Positions 1 to 8,046 of a stretch of DNA of 43,139 nt are shown here, in pieces; positions within the stretch are counted from its first letter, which is position 1, and every line of letters begins with the position of its first letter. The position numbers and the translations under genes were made by a program. Origin of the DNA: Hyphomicrobiales bacterium (lineage in GTDB: Bacteria > Pseudomonadota > Alphaproteobacteria > Rhizobiales > Aestuariivirgaceae); NCBI GenBank assembly GCA_025359215.1, contig JANYHE010000016.1, positions 1 through 43,139 on the forward strand, given 5' to 3'. The notes beneath the pieces were generated by a model, which saw only the letters and a program-made list of their open reading frames with translations, made no database searches and was not told the origin of the DNA.

Positions 1-88
1 GGCACCTTCTCCCTCAAGGGGAGAAGGGGGCTTATTTTCCTTCTCCCCTTGAGGGAGAAGGTGGTGCGAAGCACCGGATGAGGGGGCT
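1..88. repeat. RIME-like palindromic repeat inside the pdhB coding frame
   Basis: Two 25-base segments, 3-27 and 39-63, are exact reverse complements of each other, and each is itself a near-palindrome built on CCTTCTCCC / GGGGAGAAGG. A third small hairpin, GGTGC-GAA-GCACC, follows at 63-75, then GGATGAGGGGG. This mosaic of short palindromes resembles the intergenic mosaic elements dispersed in rhizobial genomes; that family assignment is from memory. It lies in the pdhB linker rather than between genes and is read without a stop. Confidence 0.75.
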
Positions 89-333
89 GCCACTGAAGCC
101 TCCCCAATCACCGCAATCGGCGCATTCACTTTCACACCTTCAGTGCCTTCCGGAACCAAAATGGCAGTGAGCGTGCCTTCATCTATCGCTTCCACTTCCA
201 TGGTGGCTTTATCAGTCTCAATCTCGGCTAAAATATCGCCAGATTTAACTTGGTCGCCCACGGCTTTAAGCCATTTGGCAAGCTTGCCTTCTTCCATGGT
301 GGGGGAAAGCGCAGGCATGAGGATGGTTGGCAT
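1..333 (-). CDS. pdhB: Pyruvate dehydrogenase E1 component subunit beta, N-terminal lipoyl domain (partial)
   Basis: Only the first 111 codons lie in the window; the gene runs off the left edge. Residues 1-78 form a biotinyl/lipoyl domain with the lipoylation motif ETDKATME, where the Lys carries lipoate that shuttles acyl groups in the pyruvate dehydrogenase complex. The ATG at 333 lies 12 bases after the pdhA stop and is preceded by GAGGAAC. In Alphaproteobacteria the gene after pdhA is usually an E1 beta with an N-terminal lipoyl domain; an E2 acetyltransferase (pdhC) starts the same way and cannot be excluded because the catalytic part is outside the window. Odd: from about residue 82 the interdomain linker is encoded by a palindromic repeat (1-88) that stays open in this frame and gives a Pro/Glu/Gly-rich stretch. 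Confidence 0.82.
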   Translation of the reverse strand, partial: MPTILMPALSPTMEEGKLAKWLKAVGDQVKSGDILAEIETDKATMEVEAIDEGTLTAILVPEGTEGVKVNAPIAVIGEASVAAPSSGASHHLLPQGEKENKPPSPLEGEGA

Positions 334-345
334 GGTTTTGGTTCC

Positions 346-1389
346 TCAAGCTGTCTTATAAATATCGGTGTAAAGTTCAGATGCATCGGGTTCGGAATCC
401 GCTACGGCAAAATCTGCCGCCGCTGTCACAATCTCACGAATGTCAGCGTCCATCTTCTTTAAATCATCTTCCGTCGCACGATTGGATTTCAGCAGGCGCG
501 CTTTCACTTGCTCAATCGGGTCGTGCTCTTCGCGCATTTTCTGCACTTCTTCTTTGGAGCGATACTTAGCAGGGTCCGACATGGAGTGGCCACGATAACG
601 GTAGGTCATCATTTCCAAAATATACGGCCCCTCGCCTGAGCGACAATGTTCCATGGCGCGGTCGGCTGCTTCTTTCACAGCGCGAACATCCATGCCATCC
701 ACCTGCTCAGAAGGAATATCAAAGGCTTCACCACGTGCGCCCAGATGATCGGATGCTGCTGTCGAACGCTGCGCCGATGTGCCCATGGCGTAGCGATTGT
801 TTTCAATTACGAAAATGACCGGCAGTTTCCAGATGGAAGCCATGTTGAAGGTTTCATAAACTTGGCCTTGGTTGGCCGCACCATCGCCAAAATAGGCCAT
901 CGAAACATTCTTGTTGCCACGATATTTGTTGGCAAAAGCAAGCCCCGCTCCTAGTGGCACCTGCGCGCCCACAATGCCGTGTCCGCCGTAAAAATTCTTT
1001 TCGCGGCTGAACATGTGCATCGAGCCGCCTTTGCCATGGGAATAGCCACCCTTTTTGCCGGTAAGTTCAGCCATCACGCCCTTAGGGTCCATGCCGCAAG
1101 CCAACATGTGGCCGTGATCGCGGTAGGATGTAATGCGCTGGTCGCCTTCGATGGCGGCCATTTCAAGGCCGACGACAACGGCTTCCTGACCAATATACAA
1201 ATGGCAGAAACCGCCAATCGAGCCCATGCCATAAAGCTGGCCCGCCTTTTCCTCAAATCGGCGGATGAGCAACATGTCATGATAGGCTTTCAATTCAAGC
1301 TCAGCTGAAAGACCTGAATTTTTTAAGTCTGGTTTGGCCTTTGCGGGTTTGTCACCCTTCTTCGCCAAGTAAGCTGATCTCACCGCCAT
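346..1389 (-). CDS. pdhA: Pyruvate dehydrogenase E1 component subunit alpha
   Basis: 347 residues, the usual length for alphaproteobacterial PdhA. With E1 beta it performs the thiamine diphosphate-dependent decarboxylation of pyruvate and reductive acetylation of the lipoyl group, feeding acetyl-CoA to the TCA cycle. The ThDP/Mg motif begins at GDG (168-170) and ends at NN (197-198). The loop YRYRGHSMSDP (263-273) matches the conserved region that holds regulatory serines in mitochondrial E1 alpha. The first 25 residues are a basic Lys/Ala-rich extension common in this lineage. The ATG at 1389 has GGGAG about 8 bases upstream. The 12-base gap to pdhB implies one transcript. Confidence 0.96.
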   Translation of the reverse strand: MAVRSAYLAKKGDKPAKAKPDLKNSGLSAELELKAYHDMLLIRRFEEKAGQLYGMGSIGGFCHLYIGQEAVVVGLEMAAIEGDQRITSYRDHGHMLACGMDPKGVMAELTGKKGGYSHGKGGSMHMFSREKNFYGGHGIVGAQVPLGAGLAFANKYRGNKNVSMAYFGDGAANQGQVYETFNMASIWKLPVIFVIENNRYAMGTSAQRSTAASDHLGARGEAFDIPSEQVDGMDVRAVKEAADRAMEHCRSGEGPYILEMMTYRYRGHSMSDPAKYRSKEEVQKMREEHDPIEQVKARLLKSNRATEDDLKKMDADIREIVTAAADFAVADSEPDASELYTDIYKTA

Positions 1390-1499
1390 GAGCCGTCTCC
1401 CATTAATTATGGACGAAACCTAGCAGTAAACGCTTATTAATGCTCTTGAAAAGTGGTCTTAACTGGATTTTGGTTTATCTAGTGGATTTTACAGTAAAA

Positions 1500-1856
1500 T
1501 CACTTTGATAATTTCACTGTCACTTCATTGCTGGCGGATAAATCCAAGGTTTTGCGGGCCAACTCGTCCAACATATCCGGGTCGATACTTTCTGGTCGCA
1601 TGAGCGCCACGCGCGTCTCAATGGCTTTTCGATTGGCAACAATACCATCAAAATCTGTCGTCAACGTTGCCAAATGCTGATTCAGTTGATCACGATAGGG
1701 ATAACCACGTGGACCGTAAAACGCAGTCCAAGCAAAATAGCCCAGTAGCACCAAACAACCAAGGCTGACCAGAAATTCGAATCTTTTAAAACCAATGATG
1801 CGCATAGGTCTTTTTTGCGGCTTCACAGTTAAGACTTGGTAACTAATTTTGAACAT
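1500..1856 (-). CDS. ftsB: Septum formation initiator FtsB/DivIC family protein
   Basis: 118 residues: one membrane segment at about 28-46, then a periplasmic helical, coiled-coil-prone part (about 55-90) with the family pattern of heptad-like Leu/Ala and the motif RVALMRPESIDPDMLDELAR. FtsB-type proteins join FtsL and FtsQ in the divisome and help activate septal peptidoglycan synthesis. The position between eno and pdhA is classical for Hyphomicrobiales. Start choice is uncertain: the ATG at 1856 gives a 17-residue extension with no clear ribosome binding site, while the ATG at 1805 gives a more usual 101-residue protein. Family is clear, start is not. Confidence 0.85.
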   Translation of the reverse strand: MFKISYQVLTVKPQKRPMRIIGFKRFEFLVSLGCLVLLGYFAWTAFYGPRGYPYRDQLNQHLATLTTDFDGIVANRKAIETRVALMRPESIDPDMLDELARKTLDLSASNEVTVKLSK

Positions 1857-1908
1857 GACTTGATTTTTAACGATTAAACGCCGATTTAGAGGTGGAAGGA
1901 TAAATCAA

Positions 1909-2325
1909 ATGCTCTCCAGCAGTCGTTTCGTCGTTGCAGTCCACGTACTCAGCTTGCTTGCTCGCGCGGTGGGCAAAGGCCCCGTATGTTCGCATTTGAT
2001 TGCAGAAAGCGTTCACACCAATCCTGTGGTCATTCGCAGGCTCATGTCAGAGTTGGAAAAAGCCAAACTGGTGCGCTCAACAGCTGGTCGTTCCGGCGGT
2101 TTTGAACTTGATCGTCCGGCCAATGAGGTTTCACTGGCTGATATTTACACCGCAGTTGAAGATGAAACAGTTTTTCGTATGCACAAGCTTGACCCAGAGT
2201 CAGGGTGCCCCGTGGCAACCCAGATGCGTGAAGTTTTAGTGCCCAAATTGCGGGCGGCGGAAATAGCGCTCACAAACTCTTTGCAGTCTACCAGTTTGCA
2301 TGATGTTTCGCTCGCTATCCACTAA
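1909..2325 (+). CDS. Rrf2 family transcriptional regulator
   Basis: 138 residues with an N-terminal winged helix-turn-helix of the Rrf2 type: the recognition region HTNPVVIRRLMSELEKA at about 36-52 and the wing STAGRSGGFELDRP at 57-70 are characteristic. It lacks the three-cysteine cluster of IscR; only Cys27 and Cys100 are present, so iron-sulfur sensing of the IscR kind is unlikely, while thiol-based sensing remains possible. It is the first gene of the plus-strand island between ftsB and eno and could regulate the following operon, but that is inference. The ATG at 1909 is preceded by GGTGGAAGGA. No specific target is recognisable. Confidence 0.88.
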   Translation: MLSSSRFVVAVHVLSLLARAVGKGPVCSHLIAESVHTNPVVIRRLMSELEKAKLVRSTAGRSGGFELDRPANEVSLADIYTAVEDETVFRMHKLDPESGCPVATQMREVLVPKLRAAEIALTNSLQSTSLHDVSLAIH

Positions 2326-2329
2326 TATG

Positions 2330-2370
2330 AACTGAGATCAGTTTCGAAGGTGTTTTGTCAGCTTCGAAAC
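2330..2370. promoter_or_regulatory. Overlapping inverted repeats between the Rrf2 gene and the PepSY/two-component operon
   Basis: Two perfect dyads lie back to back: AACTGA-GA-TCAGTT at 2330-2343, and GTTTCGAAG (2341-2349) with CTTCGAAAC (2362-2370) separated by 12 bases. They share bases 2341-2343. No T-run follows, so an operator is more likely than a terminator. They begin 59 bases and end 15 bases upstream of the PepSY-like gene start. Confidence 0.5.
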
Positions 2371-2384
2371 GTTAGAAGCAATAT

Positions 2385-2828
2385 ATGAAAAAATCTTCGC
2401 GTCGTCAGTTCTTGGGAATTCTGGCCGAGCTCACTGTGCTTGGCCTTGCGCCGAATATTGCTAAAGCTGATGATGACGATAGCGGCGATAGCGACACGGG
2501 CGGTGAAGGCTCTGCGGCTGAATGTGCACATGAACAAGCTGAAAACTTTCACTCCAAAGATACTGTACAGTCTGAGGCCAATGGCAATCGCTCCTTGACC
2601 CAGAACGAGGCGCTGCTGGCCGTGCAAAAAGGGCTTGCTGTTTCCCTGCCCGACCTTCTCAACCATGTAGCGAAAAATTATCCTGGTGATCTTCTCGATG
2701 TGAGGTTGCGCAAGCGCCATGATCAATATTTCTATTTTATAAAATATCTCGAAAATTCAACCAACTTGCATATGATAGAGCTCGAAGCAAAAACCCTGAA
2801 AGCTCTCGAGGCGCCATGCGCATATTAG
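2385..2828 (+). CDS. Tat-exported small PepSY-like protein, first gene of a two-component operon
   Basis: 147 residues. The N-terminus has the twin-arginine motif SRRQFLG followed by a hydrophobic stretch and an Ala-x-Ala-like site (NIAKA), so export by Tat is predicted. A very acidic linker (DDDDSGDSD, about 29-37) follows. Residues about 70-143 look like a PepSY-type domain: a helix with ALLAVQKGL, then the strands LLDVRLRKRHDQYFYFIKYLE and an ending in IELEAKTLKAL. Its last 13 bases overlap the response regulator gene, so translation is probably coupled. Small periplasmic proteins encoded with PhoPQ/FeuPQ-like systems often tune the kinase; this role is inferred. I cannot give a specific family name. 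Confidence 0.72.
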   Translation: MKKSSRRQFLGILAELTVLGLAPNIAKADDDDSGDSDTGGEGSAAECAHEQAENFHSKDTVQSEANGNRSLTQNEALLAVQKGLAVSLPDLLNHVAKNYPGDLLDVRLRKRHDQYFYFIKYLENSTNLHMIELEAKTLKALEAPCAY

Positions 2829-3484
2829 TTGCTGAAGACGAAGTAACAGTCGCCAAGAACATCGCACGCGCCTTGCAAGGCGCAGGCTATGTTCCAGACT
2901 TGGTTCATGATGGAGAAGAAGCTTGGTTTCGAGGTTCAACCGAACCCTATGCTGCCATTGTTTTGGATTTGGGCCTTCCAAAAATTGATGGGCTCACCGT
3001 TTTGAAGCGCTGGCGCGGCGAAAACATCGCAACCCCTGTTCTTATATTATCAGCGCGTGGCAGTTGGGGAGACCGCGTCGACGGCATTGACAATGGGGCT
3101 GACGATTATTTGCCAAAGCCCTTTCAAATGGCTGAACTGATATCGAGGCTTCGCGCCCTCATGCGCCGCTCCGGTGGCCACGCACAGTCGCTTATTTCTA
3201 CAGGTTCGGTTCAAATTGATTTACGCTCTCAGCTCATTTCAATCGATGGCAAAGCAATAACGCTCACTCCGCTTGAATTCAGATTGGTGTACTATCTTGT
3301 CCTTCAGTCAGGGCGCGTCGTTTCCCAATCAGAACTTGCCGATCGCATTTATGAGCACGACCATGACCGCGACGCCAATGCCATTGAGGCCGTGGTCAGC
3401 AGGCTGCGGCGCAAACTGGGTGCGGGCATTATTCAGAACAAACGGGGCTTTGGTTACTTCATCGAGAATATAAGCCAAACATGA
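2816..3484 (+). CDS. OmpR/PhoP-type two-component response regulator
   Basis: 222 residues. The receiver domain (1-115) has the acidic pair Glu7/Asp8, phosphoacceptor Asp51 in VLDLGLP, Ser79 and Lys101 in LPKPFQ. The C-terminal winged helix (about 125-218) carries TPLEFRLVYYLVLQSG and the recognition stretch NAIEAVVSRLRRKLG typical of OmpR-type DNA-binding domains. It begins inside the 3' end of the PepSY-like gene (13-base overlap) and ends in an ATGA overlap with the kinase gene, so the three products are made together. The closest well-known relatives by pattern are PhoP/FeuP/QseB-type regulators. Possible binding sites are the dyads at 2330-2370. Confidence 0.95.
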   Translation: MRILVAEDEVTVAKNIARALQGAGYVPDLVHDGEEAWFRGSTEPYAAIVLDLGLPKIDGLTVLKRWRGENIATPVLILSARGSWGDRVDGIDNGADDYLPKPFQMAELISRLRALMRRSGGHAQSLISTGSVQIDLRSQLISIDGKAITLTPLEFRLVYYLVLQSGRVVSQSELADRIYEHDHDRDANAIEAVVSRLRRKLGAGIIQNKRGFGYFIENISQT

Positions 3485-4839
3485 ACACGGCCGGCTCCCT
3501 CAAGCTGCGGTTATTTTTTGCAGCGGCATTGGCCATCAGCGCATCGCTTCTAATTGCCGGATTGAGCTTTTACCTAATCTTCCAGCGCTACGTGGAACGT
3601 GTTGCCCTTAACGAACTTGATAATCATTTCGTGCAATTGGCGGCCAGCATTCGCATTGACGAAACCGGAAAAATTCGCGCCCGCACCACGTTAAGTGATC
3701 CTCGATTTCAAAAACCTTATGGTGGGCTATATTGGCAGATTAATGAGCAAGGGCAAGAACCTTTACGCTCGCGATCATTGTTCGATAACATTCTGCCAGT
3801 GCCAGCAACCGACGAATTTCAAACTGTTCACATTATCAAAGGACCAAATAACACCCTGCTCTTTGCAACTGAAAAGGCAATCAAAATTCCGTCGTCAACG
3901 GCAAGTGAAAGAGACTTACACATAACACTCGCCGTTGATCGTGATGAAATCGATGCAACTGTCAGAAGCTTTGGTCACGATTTGATGATTGGTCTGGGTT
4001 TGCTCTATGCTGCTTTGCTAGGCGGCTCATTTTTGCAAGTCCAAGTTGGATTGCGCCCTTTAGAAGCCATCAGACGGGGCATTGAAGCCATTAGCAAAGG
4101 CGCAACCCATCGGATTGAGGGCAAGTTTCCATCAGAAGTGAACCCGCTGGTTGAAGAGGTGAACACCTTGCTGGGTGCGCGTGAGGAACAACTTGCTAGG
4201 GCCCGTCAAAGGGCCAGCAATTTGGCGCATGGCCTTAAGACGCCACTGACCGTCATGAGCACTCTGGCAGACAATCTGGCCGAAGCCGGATTGCTAAATG
4301 AGGCCCACGACATTCATGAAGGGGCAGCCCAAATGCGATTGTTGGTTGAGCGCGAATTGGCAAGGGCCCGCATGGCCAGCGGCCACGCCGTGCAGTTGAC
4401 GGCCCTGGAACCCGCCATAAAAAGGATGGTGAGTGCCTTGAAAAAAACAGCAACGAATGATGCTCTTCTGTGGCATTCAAACATTGCCGCCAACGCCCAA
4501 ATTGCGATGGAACCTGCTGATCTGCTGGAACTCATTGGCAACCTGCTGGACAATGCCCGCAAGTGGGCAAAGAACCAAATTTATGTGTCCTGGAACCAAA
4601 ACACACTGACGATTGAAGATGATGGACCCGGTGTGCCCGATGATCAACTCGAAGCTATTCAAATGCGAGGATTGCGTTTGGATGAGAACGTTTCGGGCAG
4701 CGGCCTTGGCCTCGGCATCGTCCGCGATCTCTGTGATGTTTATGGTTTTGATCTCGTTCTCAAACGCTCAAGCCTTGGGGGTTTGAACGTTTCAGTTGAA
4801 ACAGTTTCAGGGAATATGTCTCGGAACAGGCAGGTTTGA
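3481..4839 (+). CDS. Sensor histidine kinase, cognate of the preceding regulator
   Basis: 452 residues. Membrane segments at about 11-34 and 168-188 flank a periplasmic sensor domain of about 130 residues. A HAMP-like region (189-240) leads to the dimerisation helix with phospho-acceptor His250 in NLAHGLKTPLT. The ATPase domain has the N box (LIGNLLDNARKWA, 351-363), G1 (DDGPGVP, 380-386) and G2 (GSGLGLG, 406-412). The architecture resembles PhoQ/FeuQ-type kinases. Its start overlaps the regulator's stop (ATGA). The signal is unknown; the Tat-exported PepSY-like protein of the same operon is the obvious candidate partner for the periplasmic domain, by inference. Confidence 0.95.
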   Translation: MNTAGSLKLRLFFAAALAISASLLIAGLSFYLIFQRYVERVALNELDNHFVQLAASIRIDETGKIRARTTLSDPRFQKPYGGLYWQINEQGQEPLRSRSLFDNILPVPATDEFQTVHIIKGPNNTLLFATEKAIKIPSSTASERDLHITLAVDRDEIDATVRSFGHDLMIGLGLLYAALLGGSFLQVQVGLRPLEAIRRGIEAISKGATHRIEGKFPSEVNPLVEEVNTLLGAREEQLARARQRASNLAHGLKTPLTVMSTLADNLAEAGLLNEAHDIHEGAAQMRLLVERELARARMASGHAVQLTALEPAIKRMVSALKKTATNDALLWHSNIAANAQIAMEPADLLELIGNLLDNARKWAKNQIYVSWNQNTLTIEDDGPGVPDDQLEAIQMRGLRLDENVSGSGLGLGIVRDLCDVYGFDLVLKRSSLGGLNVSVETVSGNMSRNRQV

Positions 4840-4870
4840 CCAGCTGAACATCGCCAAAGGCATCGGGGGC

Positions 4871-5080
4871 TTATTGCGTGCATCTTGACCCAGTGACTTT
4901 TGCAAACGTCATCGAAAGCTGAGATCGGAGTGAGTTTAGATTCAGCGCTGGACCTCTATTTCCAAATCCACCTCCCACAAAAATAGCAGCAATCAAAGAA
5001 ACAAACACAAGCACAAGGTTTAGTGCCGCACGCATTGCATTATCGCTTGGAGATTCAGTTTCGTCGATTAGATTTTGCAT
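4871..5080 (-). CDS. Small membrane protein, unknown function
   Basis: 69 residues with one hydrophobic segment at about 18-40 (LNLVLVFVSLIAAIFVGGGF) and a short polar N-terminus rich in Glu/Asp. The ATG at 5080 sits inside the 3' end of the 247-residue gene (13-base overlap), which suggests translational coupling, and the frame stays open to a TGA at 4871. I do not recognise a family. It could be a real partner of the preceding membrane protein or a chance open frame; the overlap geometry and the single clean membrane segment favour a gene. Confidence 0.45.
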   Translation of the reverse strand: MQNLIDETESPSDNAMRAALNLVLVFVSLIAAIFVGGGFGNRGPALNLNSLRSQLSMTFAKVTGSRCTQ

Positions 5081-5811
5081 TGGGATTTGCTTACCTCTAA
5101 GCCATCGAAAGCCGCTGAAATAGTTGCATCAGGAAACCAGCCAAATTCCAGCCGCCCGATAAGGCCTTGCTGAGCGACAGTGCGCAGTGCAGTAATAATT
5201 TGCGCGTCGGGCACTCGGCGCACATCTTCGGCGCGCTCACCATCGGGCCCCCCAAGGGCCGCAGATTTCATTCTTTTAATGATATTTGCCATCTCATCGT
5301 CATTCATTTTAACTGAATGACCTTCGATGTTAGTTTTCACATTATCAAAGTTTTTGCGCACCGCCTCTTGCAATTCGGTTTGCAACCCTTGCAACTCAGC
5401 GGAGCTCCGCGCTGAACGTTGCGAAACATCACTATAATATTTCGCGCGATCAGTTTGATAGGCGTTATAAATATAAGCCAAATGGCTTCGCTCCAGTGGG
5501 TTGCACAAGCGTTCAACATGGGTTGTTAAAAAACACAAAAGCTGCGTGTCATTCTGCGCTCTCGGCACCCAACCCTGCTCGCAACTTGCAGCGGAAGAAA
5601 TATAATTGCTTTTATGAGGTGCAACCAAATCCGTGATCGCACGCATTAAATTTGCGGGTTTGACGCCACCCAAAAGCACAAAGCTTAAGGCCGCAACGGC
5701 AAAAAACACCGCGAGCAAAACTATGACTTTTGGGGTGCCGCCAACAGCAATGTCATCAGTGCCTGAAACTTTCACTTTTCGTTGGCCGAATTTGTCGCCG
5801 CTGTTAGACAC
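5068..5811 (-). CDS. Membrane-anchored protein of unknown function
   Basis: 247 residues starting with GTG at 5811 (GGGGGC upstream). A polar 26-residue N-terminus is followed by a single membrane segment (about 28-48) and a roughly 190-residue soluble part, probably periplasmic. This part has four Cys (in SCEQG, LLCFL, RLCNP and near the C-terminus, SQCKI), which could form disulfides, and a helical, charged middle region (ELQGLQTELQEAVRKN). No catalytic motif is visible and I recognise no family. It lies 107 bases downstream of eno on the same strand and overlaps the 69-residue gene. Confidence 0.65.
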   Translation of the reverse strand: MSNSGDKFGQRKVKVSGTDDIAVGGTPKVIVLLAVFFAVAALSFVLLGGVKPANLMRAITDLVAPHKSNYISSAASCEQGWVPRAQNDTQLLCFLTTHVERLCNPLERSHLAYIYNAYQTDRAKYYSDVSQRSARSSAELQGLQTELQEAVRKNFDNVKTNIEGHSVKMNDDEMANIIKRMKSAALGGPDGERAEDVRRVPDAQIITALRTVAQQGLIGRLEFGWFPDATISAAFDGLEVSKSQCKI

Positions 5812-5918
5812 TCAGTATGCCCCCTGATGCAGAAGGCATTCTAACCGAGATTGATTTAATTTCTGATGAACCAATCGGCCCTGCATGCATTGCAAGCAAG
5901 GCCGAACGAGTTGATAAA

Positions 5919-7226
<1,308 letters not shown>

Positions 7227-7292
7227 TTATGATCATTAAAAATGACGATTGCAAGAATTTTGAGGGGCGCACATCAAATTTACGATGTAACC

Positions 7293-7922
7293 CTATTTTG
7301 TACCAACCAAAACCTGTGTGGGCTTCTGCGCAAGGCTCACCCATTGCCGCGGGCTGAGCTGCGATTGGCGTTTCAAGAATTTATAGTGCGTTTGGTCCCA
7401 ACGCAGAATTTCACTGCGACGATTGTCTAGAATAAAGTCCCCGGCATTCGATGCCACAGTCAAAACCGCGTGACCCTCGCCATGCTCATCCAGCAGCACG
7501 GTAATCAACAATTCATCAGCGTTAAAGCCAGCGCCAATCAAATAGCGTTTCTTGAGCAAAACATAGTCTTCACAATCGCCAGCGTTAGTAGGATAAGTCC
7601 ACTTCTCGGCCACATGATAAAGATCCATATCACTGGCAGGCTGCACCTTGCCATTCACGTAAGCATTCACTTGATTAAGAATATCCCACTTTTCACCAGA
7701 CATGGAAAAGCGTTCATCTTGACCATCAGTGCTTTTGCACTCGTCTTCACCGCGGGCACAAAACTGCACATAACCCACAGGAGGCGTTGCTCTGCCAAAA
7801 ATGGGAGCACTGGGAGACTCTGAAAGTTTCGTTGATATATCAAGGCTATGAGCCTGCGCCGAAAACAGCAAACTTCCCACCAAAATCAAAAACGCTCTAA
7901 ACACCACTTCGAAACGCCCCAC
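7293..7922 (-). CDS. Bacterial transglutaminase-like cysteine protease (BTLCP family), exported
   Basis: 209 residues with a signal peptide ending near residue 25 (SAQAHS). The catalytic triad of the BTLCP family is visible: Cys117 in AGDCEDYV, His151 in GHAVL and Asp166 in LDNRR. Members of this family include LapG, which cleaves surface adhesins; in Rhizobiales most are uncharacterised periplasmic proteins. No LapD-like partner or large adhesin is in the window, so a LapG role is unproven. The annotated start is GTG at 7922; the GTG at 7907 gives a more compact signal peptide after GGGGCG. A candidate CtrA box lies directly upstream (7929-7950). Confidence 0.88.
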   Translation of the reverse strand: MGRFEVVFRAFLILVGSLLFSAQAHSLDISTKLSESPSAPIFGRATPPVGYVQFCARGEDECKSTDGQDERFSMSGEKWDILNQVNAYVNGKVQPASDMDLYHVAEKWTYPTNAGDCEDYVLLKKRYLIGAGFNADELLITVLLDEHGEGHAVLTVASNAGDFILDNRRSEILRWDQTHYKFLKRQSQLSPRQWVSLAQKPTQVLVGTK

Positions 7923-7928
7923 ACAAAC

Positions 7929-7950
7929 TTAACAGTTAACAAAACGTTAA
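7929..7950 (-). promoter_or_regulatory. Candidate CtrA-binding site upstream of the BTLCP gene
   Basis: TTAA at 7936-7939 and 7947-7950 are separated by exactly seven bases (CAAAACG), matching the CtrA consensus TTAA-N7-TTAA. A third TTAA lies at 7929-7932. On the minus strand the core reads TTAACGTTTTGTTAAC, close to the boxes upstream of rlpA, the nlpD-like gene and ldt. It ends 7-14 bases from the GTG at 7922 and about 22-29 bases from the GTG at 7907. Confidence 0.55.
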
Positions 7951-8046
7951 CGCGAGGTTTTGAAGGTGTAAAGAGTCGATGAAGAAACATGATTAACAGA
8001 GCAGCTAGCAGCCGCATCAGAAACTTCGGCTATTAGCTTGAACCGG

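Noticed and set aside
3-63. The strong inverted repeat at the window start as a transcription terminator
   Set aside because: It lies inside the open pdhB frame and lacks a T-run on the coding strand; a coding repeat element fits better.
1485-1501. Perfect palindrome GATTTTAC-A-GTAAAATC at the ftsB stop
   Set aside because: It is AT-rich with a one-base centre, so it is a poor hairpin; it may be an operator for pdhA but nothing else supports this.
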